Shown here: one piece after another, positions 29,436 through 38,050 of the stretch
Layout: every line of letters begins with the position of its first letter
Position numbering within the stretch: position 1 is the first letter of the stretch
Assembly (NCBI RefSeq): GCF_019351405.1
Contig: NZ_JAHWZX010000010.1
Location: 81,951 to 145,950, forward strand
DNA from: Stakelama flava
Lineage (GTDB): Bacteria; Pseudomonadota; Alphaproteobacteria; Sphingomonadales; Sphingomonadaceae
Reading direction: 5' to 3'
Length of the DNA: 64,000 bases
Translations under genes and position numbers: made by a program
Notes under the pieces: generated by a model
Told to the model about the DNA's origin: nothing
The model's database searches: none
What the model saw: the letters and a program-made list of their open reading frames with translations, nothing else

Positions 29436-30029
29436 ATGCGCAGCGCAAGCATCTCGCGAAAGACCGCGGAAACCGCCGTCGATGTCACCGTCAACCTGGA
29501 CGGGACGGGACAATATTCCGTTTCGACCGGGGTGGGCTTTCTCGACCATATGCTCGAACAGCTTTCGCGCCATTCGCTGATCGACCTCGAATGCACCGTC
29601 GCGGGCGACCTGCACATCGACCAGCATCACACCGTTGAGGATTGCGGCATCGCCATCGGCGAGGCGGTGGCAAAGGCGCTGGGCGACAAGAAGGGCATCC
29701 ACCGATATGGCGATGCGATGTCGCCGATGGACGAGACGCTCAGCCGCGTCGCACTCGATATTTCGGGGCGTCCCTGGCTGGTCTTCAAAACCGGCTTCAC
29801 TCAGGTGAAGCTGGGTGAGATGGATACCGAACTGATCGAACACTGGTTCCACAGCTTCGCGCAGAATGCGGGGATCACGCTGCATATCGAGACGCTGTAC
29901 GGCACCAATAACCACCATATCGCCGAAAGCATCTTCAAGGGGCTGGCGCGCGCGCTGCGCAATGCGGTCGAGATCGATCCACGCAAGTCAGACGCAATTC
30001 CCTCGACCAAGGGCATGCTGGGTGGCTGA
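29436..30029 (+). CDS. hisB: Imidazoleglycerol-phosphate dehydratase
   Basis: A 197-residue enzyme of histidine synthesis, forming imidazole acetol phosphate. The metal-binding His repeats are present: [29 protein letters not shown], and [17 protein letters not shown] with [19 protein letters not shown]. Length matches the monofunctional enzyme; there is no fused phosphatase. A GGGGG lies 5 bases before the chosen ATG ([10 protein letters not shown]). First gene of the his operon; the next gene starts inside its last codons. Confidence 0.96.
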   Translation: MRSASISRKTAETAVDVTVNLDGTGQYSVSTGVGFLDHMLEQLSRHSLIDLECTVAGDLHIDQHHTVEDCGIAIGEAVAKALGDKKGIHRYGDAMSPMDETLSRVALDISGRPWLVFKTGFTQVKLGEMDTELIEHWFHSFAQNAGITLHIETLYGTNNHHIAESIFKGLARALRNAVEIDPRKSDAIPSTKGMLGG

Positions 30030-30336
30030 AGACTACCGCTCGTCGGGACCGCTGTGCCTGATCCTGCTCGACTATGTCGAACCGCTGGACGCGGTCGATG
30101 TGCAAATGGGCGCGCATGTCGAATGGCTGAAAAAAGGGTTTGGCGAGGGCGTGTTCCTGATCGCCGGGCGCAAGGACCCGCGTACCGGCGGGGTCATCGT
30201 GGTCCGCGGGACGAAGGACAGGGTCGAGGCGCTGGCAAGAACCGATCCGTTCGTCGAAAGCGGCGTCGCAACGGCAGAAGTGATCGCGTTCAACGCCAGC
30301 TTCGCCGTGCCGGAAATCGCTGCGCTGCTGGCATGA
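30022..30336 (+). CDS. YciI-family protein inside the his operon
   Basis: A 104-residue ferredoxin-like-fold protein of the YciI/YCII family. It starts at a GTG that overlaps the end of hisB by 8 bases, and its stop overlaps hisH as ATGA, so it is translationally coupled on both sides. Visible: a central His followed by EWLKKGF, the [10 protein letters not shown] turn, and [19 protein letters not shown]. The His/Asp pair typical of the family is present. The role is unknown; its position suggests a link to histidine or purine intermediates, but this is inference. Confidence 0.88.
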   Translation: MAEDYRSSGPLCLILLDYVEPLDAVDVQMGAHVEWLKKGFGEGVFLIAGRKDPRTGGVIVVRGTKDRVEALARTDPFVESGVATAEVIAFNASFAVPEIAALLA

Positions 30337-30935
30337 CCATCGCGCTGATCGACTACGGTGCGGGCAACCTTCATTCTGTCCACAATGCGCTGATGGCGGC
30401 GGGCGCGACCGATATCGCGGTTACCGACGATCCCGAAACGGTGCGGCGCGCCGATCGCGTCGTGCTTCCCGGTGTCGGCGCATTCGGGGCGTGCGCCAAG
30501 GGCCTGCGCGGCGTCTCCGGCATGGTCGATGCGATCGAGGAACGCGTGCTGACGCGCGGCGCGCCATTTCTGGGCGTGTGCGTCGGCATGCAGTTGATGG
30601 CCGATAGCGGGGAGGAATTCGGCACGCACCCCGGCCTGGGTTGGATTTCGGGAACGGTGAAGGCGCTCACCCCCGCCCCCGGCATTCGCGTGCCGCACAT
30701 GGGCTGGAACGATGTCGTCCCGGCTGCGGCGCATCCGCTGATCGAACCGGGCGAAGCCTATTTCCTGCACAGCTTCGCCTTTACCGGCGCGCATGTGATC
30801 GCCACCAGCGACCATGGCGGGCCGGTGACCGCAGCGATCGGGCGCGACAATATGGTCGGCGTCCAGTTCCACCCCGAAAAGAGCCAGCGATACGGCATCG
30901 CGCTGCTCGAAAGGTTTCTTGCATGGCGTCCCTGA
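30333..30935 (+). CDS. hisH: Imidazole glycerol phosphate synthase, glutaminase subunit
   Basis: A 200-residue class I glutamine amidotransferase that supplies ammonia to HisF. IDYGAGNLHSV starts the fold. The nucleophile is Cys83 in FLGVCVGMQLM, with His180 and Glu182 in GVQFHPEKSQ completing the triad. Translationally coupled to the preceding gene by ATGA, and overlapping hisA by 13 bases. Confidence 0.97.
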   Translation: MTIALIDYGAGNLHSVHNALMAAGATDIAVTDDPETVRRADRVVLPGVGAFGACAKGLRGVSGMVDAIEERVLTRGAPFLGVCVGMQLMADSGEEFGTHPGLGWISGTVKALTPAPGIRVPHMGWNDVVPAAAHPLIEPGEAYFLHSFAFTGAHVIATSDHGGPVTAAIGRDNMVGVQFHPEKSQRYGIALLERFLAWRP

Positions 30936-31657
30936 CCATCTTCCCGGCGATCGACCTGAAGGGCGGATCGGTGGTCCGGCTGGCCGAGGGCGATATGGAC
31001 CGCGCCACGGTCTATGGCGACGATCCGGCGGCACAGGCCGACCTGTTCGCGAAAGCGGGCGCACATCATCTGCACGTCGTCGATCTGGACGGTGCATTTG
31101 CCGGGCAATCGGTGAACGGCGAAGCGGTCGCGAATATCGTGAAGACGTTTCCGGGCCGGGTTCAGCTTGGCGGCGGCATCCGCAACCGCGCGGCAATCGA
31201 ACACTGGTTCGCGCTTGGCGTCGACCGGGTGGTGATCGGCACGGCGGCGCTGGAAAATCCCGATCTGGTCCGGGAAGCGGCGGCCGCCTTTCCCGGCCGG
31301 ATCGTCGTCGCGGTCGATGCCAAGGGCGGGATGGTCGCCACACGCGGCTGGGCCGATGTTTCCACCGTATCGGCCGAATCGCTTGCCCGTCGGTTCGAAG
31401 ATGCGGGTGTCGCCGCGCTGCTGTTCACCGATGTCGGGCGCGACGGGTTGCTGAAAGGCTGCAATGTCGAAGCGACGGTCGCGCTGGCCCGCGCGGTATC
31501 GATCCCGGTCATCGCGAGCGGCGGCGTTGCGGGCATGGGCGATATCGAGTCGCTGCGCCGCCATGTCGATGACGGCGTCGCCGGCGTAATTACCGGTCGT
31601 GCGCTATATGACGGTCGGCTCGACCTTGCCGAAGCGATCGGAGCGGCTGCGGCATGA
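30923..31657 (+). CDS. hisA: ProFAR isomerase
   Basis: A 244-residue TIM-barrel isomerase (phosphoribosylformimino-AICAR-P isomerase). The catalytic Asp lies in [14 protein letters not shown] and the second Asp in [14 protein letters not shown]. The phosphate-binding [11 protein letters not shown] and [13 protein letters not shown] half-barrel repeats mirror HisF. The start overlaps hisH. hisF follows after 22 bases. Confidence 0.97.
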   Translation: MASLTIFPAIDLKGGSVVRLAEGDMDRATVYGDDPAAQADLFAKAGAHHLHVVDLDGAFAGQSVNGEAVANIVKTFPGRVQLGGGIRNRAAIEHWFALGVDRVVIGTAALENPDLVREAAAAFPGRIVVAVDAKGGMVATRGWADVSTVSAESLARRFEDAGVAALLFTDVGRDGLLKGCNVEATVALARAVSIPVIASGGVAGMGDIESLRRHVDDGVAGVITGRALYDGRLDLAEAIGAAAA

Positions 31658-31679
31658 TCCGGTCGAACGGAGCCATTTC

Positions 31680-32438
31680 GTGACCGTCCGAGCACGCGTC
31701 ATCCCCTGCCTCGACGTGGCGAACGGCCGCGTGGTGAAGGGCGTCAATTTCGTCGATCTGAAGGATGCGGGCGATCCGGTCGAACAGGCGCGCGCCTATG
31801 ATGCGGCGGGCGCGGACGAGTTGTGCTTTTTAGACATCACGGCCAGTCACGAGGATCGCGGGACGATCATCGACGTGGTGCGGCGCACCGCCGAAGTCTG
31901 CTTCATGCCGCTGACCGTCGGCGGCGGCGTGCGCAGCGCGGACGATGCGCGCGCGCTGCTGCTCGCCGGCGCGGACAAGGTGGCGGTCAATTCCGCGGCG
32001 GTCGCGCGGCCCGAAGTCGTCGCCGACATCGCCGACCGTTTCGGCAGCCAGTGCATCACTGCGTCAATCGATGCGCGCCGCGTGGGCGAGCATTGGGAAA
32101 TCTTCACCCATGGCGGGCGGCGCGAAACCGGCATCGACGCAATCGACCACGCGCTGCGGCTGGCGAAGCTGGGCGCGGGCGAATTGCTCGTCACCTCAAT
32201 GGATCGCGACGGGACGAAGGGCGGCTATGACTTGCCGCTGATTCGCGCGATAGCCGATTCGGTGACGGTGCCGGTGGTGGCGTCGGGGGGCGTCGGCAAT
32301 CTCGACCATCTGGTCGCCGGAATCAGCGAAGGCCATGCGAGCGCAGTGCTCGCCGCATCGATCTTCCATTTCGGCGAAGCGAGCGTTGCCGACGCCCATG
32401 CCGCGCTGCGTGCGGCGGGAATCCCCGCGCGGGGCTGA
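31680..32438 (+). CDS. hisF: Imidazole glycerol phosphate synthase, cyclase subunit
   Basis: A 252-residue TIM-barrel cyclase. [18 protein letters not shown] holds the first catalytic Asp, and [19 protein letters not shown] the second. [25 protein letters not shown] and [15 protein letters not shown] are the phosphate loops. It starts at a GTG with ACGGAG 9 bases upstream; no nearby ATG fits the family N-terminus. The his cluster then breaks for a short AT-rich promoter region and two small genes before hisE. Confidence 0.97.
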   Translation: MTVRARVIPCLDVANGRVVKGVNFVDLKDAGDPVEQARAYDAAGADELCFLDITASHEDRGTIIDVVRRTAEVCFMPLTVGGGVRSADDARALLLAGADKVAVNSAAVARPEVVADIADRFGSQCITASIDARRVGEHWEIFTHGGRRETGIDAIDHALRLAKLGAGELLVTSMDRDGTKGGYDLPLIRAIADSVTVPVVASGGVGNLDHLVAGISEGHASAVLAASIFHFGEASVADAHAALRAAGIPARG

Positions 32439-32529
32439 CCCTTCCAAATGTCGATTTATTTTACATTTACCATGAACCGATCGCGACGGTTAACCTTGTT
32501 TCCTACCGAAAAGCGTTGATTTCGATAAG

Positions 32530-32545
32530 TGGCCTCTCGTTTGCA
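32530..32545 (+). promoter_or_regulatory. Candidate sigma-54 promoter for the PEP-CTERM gene
   Basis: TGGCCTCTCGTTTGCA matches the -24/-12 consensus TGGCACG-N4-TTGCW at the invariant TGGC and TTGCA, with exact spacing. Transcription would start near 32556, about 29 bases before the PEP-CTERM start. Sigma-54 control with the PrsK/PrsR system is documented for PEP-CTERM genes in other bacteria. Confidence 0.6.
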
Positions 32546-32584
32546 TTAACCCTTGGCAACAGGATTCAAGCGAAGGGAAACGCC

Positions 32585-32818
32585 ATGTCCATGCCCATCC
32601 GCCTCGCCATCGCCGCGGCAGCGACGCTGATGCCGCTGTCTGCCGCATCGGCGATGAGCCAGCCGCCGCAGGAAGCGCCCGGACATAATGGTGGCGGCCA
32701 TCACGGATCGGGCAGCCCGTCCCCCGTTCCCGAACCCGGCATGTTCGCGCTGTTCGCAACGGGGCTGGCCGGCGTGTTTGCAGGCCGCCTTCTCGCCCGA
32801 CGCCGCAACAAGGACTGA
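32585..32818 (+). CDS. Very small PEP-CTERM sorting-domain protein
   Basis: A 77-residue exported protein. Residues 1-23 are a signal peptide (ending SAASA). Residues 24-47 are a Gly/His/Pro/Ser-rich spacer. Residues 48-51 are VPEP, then a membrane stretch (about 53-69) and an RRR cluster (72-74), the three-part PEP-CTERM tail cut by exosortase. The part left after both cleavages would be only about 25 residues. AAGGGAAA lies before the ATG, and a sigma-54-like promoter precedes it. The exosortase must be elsewhere in the genome. Set between hisF and hisE, out of place for histidine synthesis. Confidence 0.85.
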   Translation: MSMPIRLAIAAAATLMPLSAASAMSQPPQEAPGHNGGGHHGSGSPSPVPEPGMFALFATGLAGVFAGRLLARRRNKD

Positions 32819-32952
32819 TTGCGGCGCTGCGCCGACGCGAAGCGCTTCTGAATCAGCGCGCGGCTTGACCGATCGCGCTGATGACGTTGCGATGGGCAAT
32901 GCACCCAAATTTTAACCGTATCTTGCCGGATCGCGGACTAGGCACGGTGGCG

Positions 32953-33162
32953 ATGCGAATGATCGTCTTTCTTTTCGGCCTGATGCGCGCCTTTCCCGCA
33001 TGGGCACAGGCGCCCGCCCATTCGGGAATTATCGACCGCCACGGCTTTGAACTTTCCGACATCGCATTGTTCGTTGTCGCGGTACTCGGCGTCTGGTTCG
33101 CCCGCCGCGCGCTTCGCACCCGTTTTCGCCGACGCGGGCGGCGCGAGGGCGGTCAGGATTGA
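32953..33162 (+). CDS. Small exported or membrane protein before hisE
   Basis: A 69-residue protein: signal-like N-terminus (MIVFLFGLMRAFPAWAQ), a short polar segment (APAHSGIIDRHGFELSD), a membrane span (IALFVVAVLGVWFA) and a highly basic end (RRALRTRFRRRGRREGG). The span-plus-arginine end looks like a sorting tail, but no PEP motif is present. The start is uncertain (ATG 32953, ATG 32959, or GTG 32947). It ends 31 bases before hisE. Unknown function. Confidence 0.65.
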   Translation: MRMIVFLFGLMRAFPAWAQAPAHSGIIDRHGFELSDIALFVVAVLGVWFARRALRTRFRRRGRREGGQD

Positions 33163-33193
33163 CAAAGCGCGCATGCCTGCGATGTGCGGGCAT

Positions 33194-33517
33194 ATGAGCG
33201 ATACCGACCCCCTCGCCACGCTGGAAGCCGTCATTCGCGAACGGATGGGCGCTGATCCCGACAGTTCCTATGTCGCGCGACTGCATGCCAAGGGCCGCGC
33301 CAAGATCGCCCAGAAAGTGGGCGAAGAGGCAGTCGAAACCGTAATCGCCGCGATCGAGGGCGACCGCGCCGCACTGACCGGCGAAGCGGCGGACCTTATC
33401 TTCCACCTGCTCGTGCTGCTGGCCGAATCAGGGCTGTCGCTCGACGATGTGCGCGGCGAACTGATTCGGCGCGAAGGCGTGTCCGGGCTGGAGGAAAAAG
33501 CGGCGCGCACCCGATAA
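33194..33517 (+). CDS. hisE: Phosphoribosyl-ATP diphosphatase
   Basis: A 107-residue all-alpha MazG-like hydrolase for the second step of histidine synthesis. Hallmarks: SSYVARLHAKGRAKIAQKVGEEAVETVIAAI, where the Glu-Glu pair binds metal, and GEAADLIFHLLVLLAESGL with the metal-binding Asp. The chosen ATG gives MSDTDPLATLEAVI. The HIT gene follows. Confidence 0.95.
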   Translation: MSDTDPLATLEAVIRERMGADPDSSYVARLHAKGRAKIAQKVGEEAVETVIAAIEGDRAALTGEAADLIFHLLVLLAESGLSLDDVRGELIRREGVSGLEEKAARTR

Positions 33518-33624
33518 CCGCTCCGCCCCGGCGAACCCGTCCGCCGCCGCTTGTCGAAGCGCAGCGCTTGCTTCAAAACGCCATCGAACGCGCCCTCGCA
33601 CCAACGGATCGGGAGAGTAACGCC

Positions 33625-34014
33625 ATGCCCGTCGACGCAACGCTGCCCTATGACGACGATAATATCTTCGCGAAAATCCTGCGCGGCGAAATTCCGTGCG
33701 ACAAAGTGCATGAGGATGAACACACCCTCGCCTTTCGCGACATCAATCCGCAGGCACCAACGCATATTCTTGTGATCCCGAAGGGACGATATGTATCGTG
33801 GGCCGATTTCTCGGCACGCGCGCAAGACGCGGAAATCACTGGGTTCGTGCGCGCGGTCGGAACGATCGCGCGTCAGGCGGGGCTGGTCGAAACCGGCTAT
33901 CGCCTACTCGCCAATACCGGCGGCGATGCGCATCAGGAAGTGCCGCACCTGCACGTCCATATCTTCGCCGGAACGAATCTGGGGCCGATGCTCGCGCCTT
34001 CGCACGCGCAATAA
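33625..34014 (+). CDS. HIT-family nucleotide-binding protein
   Basis: A 129-residue histidine-triad hydrolase, the Hint/PKCI type, which cleaves nucleoside phosphoramidates. IFAKILRGEIPCDKVHEDE and INPQAPTHILVIPKGRY begin the fold. The triad HLHVHIF closes it near residue 112, after the conserved GGDAHQEVP. The start is the ATG after GGGAGAG. hisE-HIT adjacency is common in Alphaproteobacteria. Confidence 0.95.
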   Translation: MPVDATLPYDDDNIFAKILRGEIPCDKVHEDEHTLAFRDINPQAPTHILVIPKGRYVSWADFSARAQDAEITGFVRAVGTIARQAGLVETGYRLLANTGGDAHQEVPHLHVHIFAGTNLGPMLAPSHAQ

Positions 34015-34107
34015 GGGATTGCACGCAACCGCTTTGCCGTTAGGCTCGCCCCTTTCCAAATCCCGGCGGGCCACCCGCCGCGTATCTGTTCCGGGGGGAC
34101 TATCTTC

Positions 34108-35688
34108 ATGGATTGGCGCGTAAAGCCATTGGACGCCATTCTGGCGACCGCTGAGAAGAAATCGCTTGCACGAACGCTCGGTCCGATCCAGCTCACGCTG
34201 CTGGGCGTGGGCGCAATCATCGGCACCGGCATCTTCGTACTGACATCGGAAGCCGCGCAAAAGGCGGGGCCGGGCATGATGTGGGCGTTCGTCATCGCCG
34301 CGTTCGTGTGCGCGGTGGCGGCACTTTGTTATTCCGAAATCGCATCGATGGTGCCGGTTTCGGGTTCGGCCTATACCTATACCTATGCCGTGATGGGCGA
34401 ACTTCTGGCCTGGATGGTCGGTTGGGCGCTGATCCTCGAATATGCCGTGGCGGCAAGCGCCGTGTCGGTCGGCTGGTCGGGCTATTTCATCGGGCTCCTC
34501 GACAGTTGGGGGATAGGATTTCCCCATGTCCTGTCGGTCGGCCCCTATGCGGGCGGCATCGTCAACCTGCCCGCACTGATCATCGCCCTGCTCGTCACGC
34601 TGCTGTTGATGATCGGCACGACCGAAAGCGCGCGGGTGAACGCGGTGCTTGTGACGATCAAGGTGGCCGCGCTCGCTGTCTTCATCGCGCTGACCGTGCC
34701 GGTGATGAAGGGTGCGGAGTTCGAACCCTTCCTGCCCAATGGCTGGATCGGAACCGGATTCGGGTCGGGACTGGGCGCGGTCGGCGCCGCCGCCTCGATC
34801 TTTTTCGCCTATGTCGGGTTCGACGCGGTTTCGACCGCGGCGGAAGAAACAAAGAATCCGCAGGTCAACGTGCCCATCGGCCTGATCGGAAGCCTGGCGA
34901 TCTGTACCGTCTTCTACCTGCTGGTGGCGGCCGGTGCGATCGGCACCATCGGCGCACAGCCAGTCACCGCGATCGGTGGCGGCATATTGGCCCCCGGCAC
35001 GCCAGAACTCGCTGACCGCTGTCAGGCGCTGGCGAGCATGGGAACCGAACCGCTGGTCTGTTCGCGCGAAGCACTGGCCCACGTGCTGCGCGAAATCGGC
35101 TATGCCCGGCTGGGCGACATGATCGGTATCGCGGCGTTCCTCGCGCTGCCTTCGGTCATCCTGATCATGCTGTTCGGCCAGACGCGAATCTTCTTCGTGA
35201 TGGCACGCGACGGGCTGCTGCCCGAATTCCTGTCGGCCATTCACCCGAAATGGAAGACGCCGCACATCGTCACGATGATCACCGGCGTCGCGGTCGCGTT
35301 CTTCGCGGCGTTCCTGCCGGTGGGGCAGCTTGCCGACATTTCGAATTCGGGAACGCTCTTCGCCTTCTTCATGGTGGCGCTCGCCGTGCTGATCCTTCGC
35401 CGGACCCAGCCCGAACGGAAACGGCCGTTCCGCACGCCGGCGGTCTATATCGTCGCGCCGCTGGCGATCCTCGGCACGCTCGGCCTTTATGTCAGCTTGC
35501 CGGTGGAGGCGATGCTGGTGCTGCCGGTATGGGGTGGCATCGGGCTGGTCGTGTATTTCCTTTACGGCTTCCGCAAAAGCCATGTCGGGCGCGGCATCAT
35601 CGACGTGCATGAAGATGATGAGGATGCCCCGCCACAGGCAGTGCCGCCGATCGGCAGCGCCCACACGCCGGGTTACAAGGACGCCTGA
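34108..35688 (+). CDS. APC-superfamily amino acid permease
   Basis: A 526-residue inner-membrane transporter, cationic-amino-acid-transporter (CAT/YhdG) type, with about 12-13 membrane spans. The first span carries the substrate-binding GVGAIIGTGIFVLTS; FAYVGFDAVSTAAEETKNPQ is the other family hallmark. A cytoplasmic loop at about 300-340 (GTPELADRCQALASMGTEPL) is unusually long for the family. The C-terminal tail is acidic (DVHEDDEDAP). A strong terminator follows at 35717. Substrate not determinable. Confidence 0.93.
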   Translation: MDWRVKPLDAILATAEKKSLARTLGPIQLTLLGVGAIIGTGIFVLTSEAAQKAGPGMMWAFVIAAFVCAVAALCYSEIASMVPVSGSAYTYTYAVMGELLAWMVGWALILEYAVAASAVSVGWSGYFIGLLDSWGIGFPHVLSVGPYAGGIVNLPALIIALLVTLLLMIGTTESARVNAVLVTIKVAALAVFIALTVPVMKGAEFEPFLPNGWIGTGFGSGLGAVGAAASIFFAYVGFDAVSTAAEETKNPQVNVPIGLIGSLAICTVFYLLVAAGAIGTIGAQPVTAIGGGILAPGTPELADRCQALASMGTEPLVCSREALAHVLREIGYARLGDMIGIAAFLALPSVILIMLFGQTRIFFVMARDGLLPEFLSAIHPKWKTPHIVTMITGVAVAFFAAFLPVGQLADISNSGTLFAFFMVALAVLILRRTQPERKRPFRTPAVYIVAPLAILGTLGLYVSLPVEAMLVLPVWGGIGLVVYFLYGFRKSHVGRGIIDVHEDDEDAPPQAVPPIGSAHTPGYKDA

Positions 35689-35716
35689 GGCGAGATTTAA
35701 CACCGAACGTTTGAAC

Positions 35717-35757
35717 GGGGCCGGAAGCAATATGCCTTTTCCGGCCCCAATTTTTTT
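35717..35757 (+). terminator. Strong intrinsic terminator after the permease
   Basis: Stem GGGGCCGGAA (35717-35726) / TTCCGGCCCC (35739-35748), 12-base loop, then AA and seven T residues. Confidence 0.93.
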
Positions 35758-35778
35758 GAGCGGTTTTCGAGGCGGCAT

Positions 35779-35804
35779 AAAAAGGGGAGCCCGCAGGCTC
35801 CCCT
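35779..35804 (-). terminator. Intrinsic terminator after the PfkB kinase
   Basis: Stem GGGGAGCC (35784-35791) / GGCTCCCC (35796-35803) with a 4-base loop; on the minus strand it is followed by TTTTT. It ends the kinase transcript and stands back to back with the permease terminator. Confidence 0.9.
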
Positions 35805-35868
35805 CTACCCGTCATATGCGACGCCGGCTTCGTCCACCGCTCAGCGCGAACGGTGCGGCCTTGCCATT

Positions 35869-36867
35869 CTAGCCGACCCTGTCGCCGACAAGTTTGCCCA
35901 GATCGGCTTCCGAGCGCGCGCCATAATGCGAGATGATCTCGCCCGCGCAGATCGCGCCCATTTTCAGCGAATCCTTCACCGACTTGCCCTGCGCCTGACC
36001 GCGCAGGAACCCGGCTGCGAACAGGTCGCCCGCGCCGGTGGTATCAACAACCTTGTCGATCGGTTCGGCGGCGACTTCGACCCGGTCGCCGTCCTTTACC
36101 GCGATCGCGCCCTTTTCGCTGCGCGTGGCGACCAGCAGTGGCACCTGCCCGGCGATCTTGTCGACGGCGGCATCGAAATCCTCGACCTGCGCCAGCGCCT
36201 GAAGCTCGTTTTCGTTGGCGAACAGGATGTCGATCAGCCCGTCGGCGATCAGCTTGCGGAAATCGTCGCCATGCCGGTCGATGCAGAAGGTATCCGACAA
36301 CGTGAAGGCGACACGGCGGCCGGCCTTGCGCGCGATTTCGATCGCCCGGCGCATCGCCGCACGCGGTTCTTCGGGATCCCAAAGATAGCCTTCGAGATAG
36401 AGGATCTCGCCCTTCGCGATAAAATCGGCGTCGAGTGCCTCGGCTGGAAGAAATTGCGAGGCACCCAGAAAGGTGTTCATCGTGCGCTGCCCGTCGGGCG
36501 TCACGAAGATCAGGCAGCGCGCGGTGGTTGGTTCGCCGCTGCGCGCGGGCGTATCGAAATCGATGCCGACCGAGCGGATGTCGTGCGCAAAAATCTGCCC
36601 CAGTTCATCGTCGGCGACCTGGCCGATAAAGCCGCATTTCCCACCAAGCGATGCGATGCCGGCGATGGTGTTCGCCGCCGAACCGCCCGAAATCTCTCGC
36701 CCCGGCCCCATTTTACCGTACAGCGCATCGGCCGCTTCGGGCTCAAAGATAAGCTGCATCGACCCCTTGTTCATGCCTTCCTTCGTCAGAAAGGCATCGT
36801 CCGACTGGGCGATTACATCGACGATGGCATTGCCGATCGCCACGACATCATAGCTTGCGCTGGTCAC
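35869..36867 (-). CDS. PfkB-family kinase, adenosine-kinase type
   Basis: A 332-residue ribokinase-fold kinase, most like alphaproteobacterial adenosine kinases. Start-region motif VVAIGNAIVDVIAQSDD, the GGSAANTIAGIASLGGKCGFIG substrate motif, and the catalytic DTTGAGDLFAAGFLRGQAQG are present. The start is a GTG: an AGGAG (36874-36878) stands 6 bases ahead of it, and the ATG two bases upstream runs at once into TGA. It would convert adenosine to AMP in purine salvage; other sugars are possible. Divergent from the EI24 gene and followed by a terminator. Confidence 0.92.
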   Translation of the reverse strand: MTSASYDVVAIGNAIVDVIAQSDDAFLTKEGMNKGSMQLIFEPEAADALYGKMGPGREISGGSAANTIAGIASLGGKCGFIGQVADDELGQIFAHDIRSVGIDFDTPARSGEPTTARCLIFVTPDGQRTMNTFLGASQFLPAEALDADFIAKGEILYLEGYLWDPEEPRAAMRRAIEIARKAGRRVAFTLSDTFCIDRHGDDFRKLIADGLIDILFANENELQALAQVEDFDAAVDKIAGQVPLLVATRSEKGAIAVKDGDRVEVAAEPIDKVVDTTGAGDLFAAGFLRGQAQGKSVKDSLKMGAICAGEIISHYGARSEADLGKLVGDRVG

Positions 36868-36873
36868 ATGGTT

Positions 36874-36878
36874 CTCCT
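36874..36878 (-). promoter_or_regulatory. Ribosome binding site deciding the kinase start
   Basis: AGGAG on the minus strand, 6 bases before GTG (36867). The overlapping ATG at 36869 is followed directly by TGA, so initiation there gives no protein. Confidence 0.75.
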
Positions 36879-36981
36879 GAAGAGGAATTCGAAAAAGTGC
36901 ATTGCACGCGGGCCTAGGCGGCCCTCCTGCCGCTTGCAACCGCTGGACACGCGGCGCGGGTCCGATACACCGCATATCCCG

Positions 36982-37665
36982 ATGATGCGTGCATTGTTCC
37001 TTTCGATCCGTCAGTTCGACGATCCGGCAGTCGCGCGCGTCTTCCTGAAATCGTTTCTGCTGACGCTGCTGATCTTCGCGCTGTTCGGCGGCGCGCTGTG
37101 GTTCGGCATTGCGGGGGCAATGCAACGGCTGATCGGTGCAGGCGAGACAGCGTCGGGCATCGCCGCCATGACCGCGATGCTGGCCACGCTTGGTGCGGCC
37201 TGGCTGCTCTTCCGCGCCATTGCCATCGCGGTGCTCGGCCTTTTCGCCGATGATATGGTGCGCGCAGTGGAGGCGAAACATTATCCGCGAATGCTGGCAA
37301 GCGCTCGCGACGTGCCGTTCGGCCGCGCCGCCGTTATGGGAATCTCCTCCGCACTACGGGCGATTGCCGCGAACCTGTTGCTGACGCCGCTCTATCTGCT
37401 GCTGCTGGCAACCGGCATTGGAACGGCTGCACTGTTTCTTGTCGTCAACGGATGCTTGCTTGGTCGCGATCTGGGCGACATGGTGGCCGCACGGCACCTG
37501 AATAAAGCGGCGATGCGTGACTGGCGCACGGCGACGCGATGGCCGCGCTTCGTCCTGGGACTTGCCGTGGCGGGGCTGCTCATGGTTCCGTTCGTCAATC
37601 TGGTCGCGCCGGTTCTGGGCGCGGCGATGGCAACCCATCTGTTTCACGGGAAGAGATACGCATGA
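36982..37665 (+). CDS. EI24/CysZ-like membrane protein
   Basis: A 227-residue integral membrane protein of the EI24 family (PF07264), which includes the sulfate permease CysZ. Four or five hydrophobic stretches: about 24-44, 62-88, 128-152 and 182-205. Family features: DDPAVARVFLKSFLLTLL at the start, and the late FLVVNGCLLGRDLGDMVAARHL. Start at the first of two ATGs (MMRALF). Divergent from the kinase gene, and its stop overlaps the next start as ATGA. Sulfate transport is possible but unproven. Confidence 0.87.
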   Translation: MMRALFLSIRQFDDPAVARVFLKSFLLTLLIFALFGGALWFGIAGAMQRLIGAGETASGIAAMTAMLATLGAAWLLFRAIAIAVLGLFADDMVRAVEAKHYPRMLASARDVPFGRAAVMGISSALRAIAANLLLTPLYLLLLATGIGTAALFLVVNGCLLGRDLGDMVAARHLNKAAMRDWRTATRWPRFVLGLAVAGLLMVPFVNLVAPVLGAAMATHLFHGKRYA

Positions 37666-38036
37666 AGGCTCAGGCGGCGATATTGGCAGGCGCGGTTCTG
37701 CTCGCGGGGTGCAGCGGCAGCATGATCCCCAGCGCCCGCCCCGAAATGGGTTCGGTCACGCCGACCGAAAGCGCGGCCGGGCTGGAACGGGTGATGGGCA
37801 AGGATGCGCGCGCGCTTCAGGCGCTGTTCGGCACGCCCGACGCCGATCAAACCGAAGGCGTGGGGCGCAAATTGCAGTTCGGCAGCGATATCTGCGTGCT
37901 CGACGCCTATCTTTATCCCCCGCGCGGCGGCGGCGCGCCGATCGTCACCCATATCGACGCGCGCCAGCGCAGCGGAGCGCCGATCGACCGGGCAAGCTGC
38001 GTCGCCGCGCTCACCCGGCGGCGCGGCGGGAAGTAG
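37662..38036 (+). CDS. Small lipoprotein coupled to the EI24 gene
   Basis: A 124-residue lipoprotein: MKAQAAILAGAVLLAGC gives lipidated Cys17. The mature part holds MGKDARALQALFGTPDADQTEGVGRKLQF, a short SmpA/BamE-like helix-turn-strand element (LFGTPD), and two later Cys residues (SDICVLDAY and ASCVAAL) that could pair. ATGA overlap with the preceding gene implies coupled translation. The resemblance to the BamE/SmpA fold is only suggestive. Confidence 0.8.
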   Translation: MKAQAAILAGAVLLAGCSGSMIPSARPEMGSVTPTESAAGLERVMGKDARALQALFGTPDADQTEGVGRKLQFGSDICVLDAYLYPPRGGGAPIVTHIDARQRSGAPIDRASCVAALTRRRGGK

Positions 38037-38050
38037 TCACCCCCTCCCCG

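Noticed and set aside
33904..35778. A 624-codon minus-strand frame opposite the permease
   Set aside because: His- and Arg-rich antisense translation of membrane segments; no family features.
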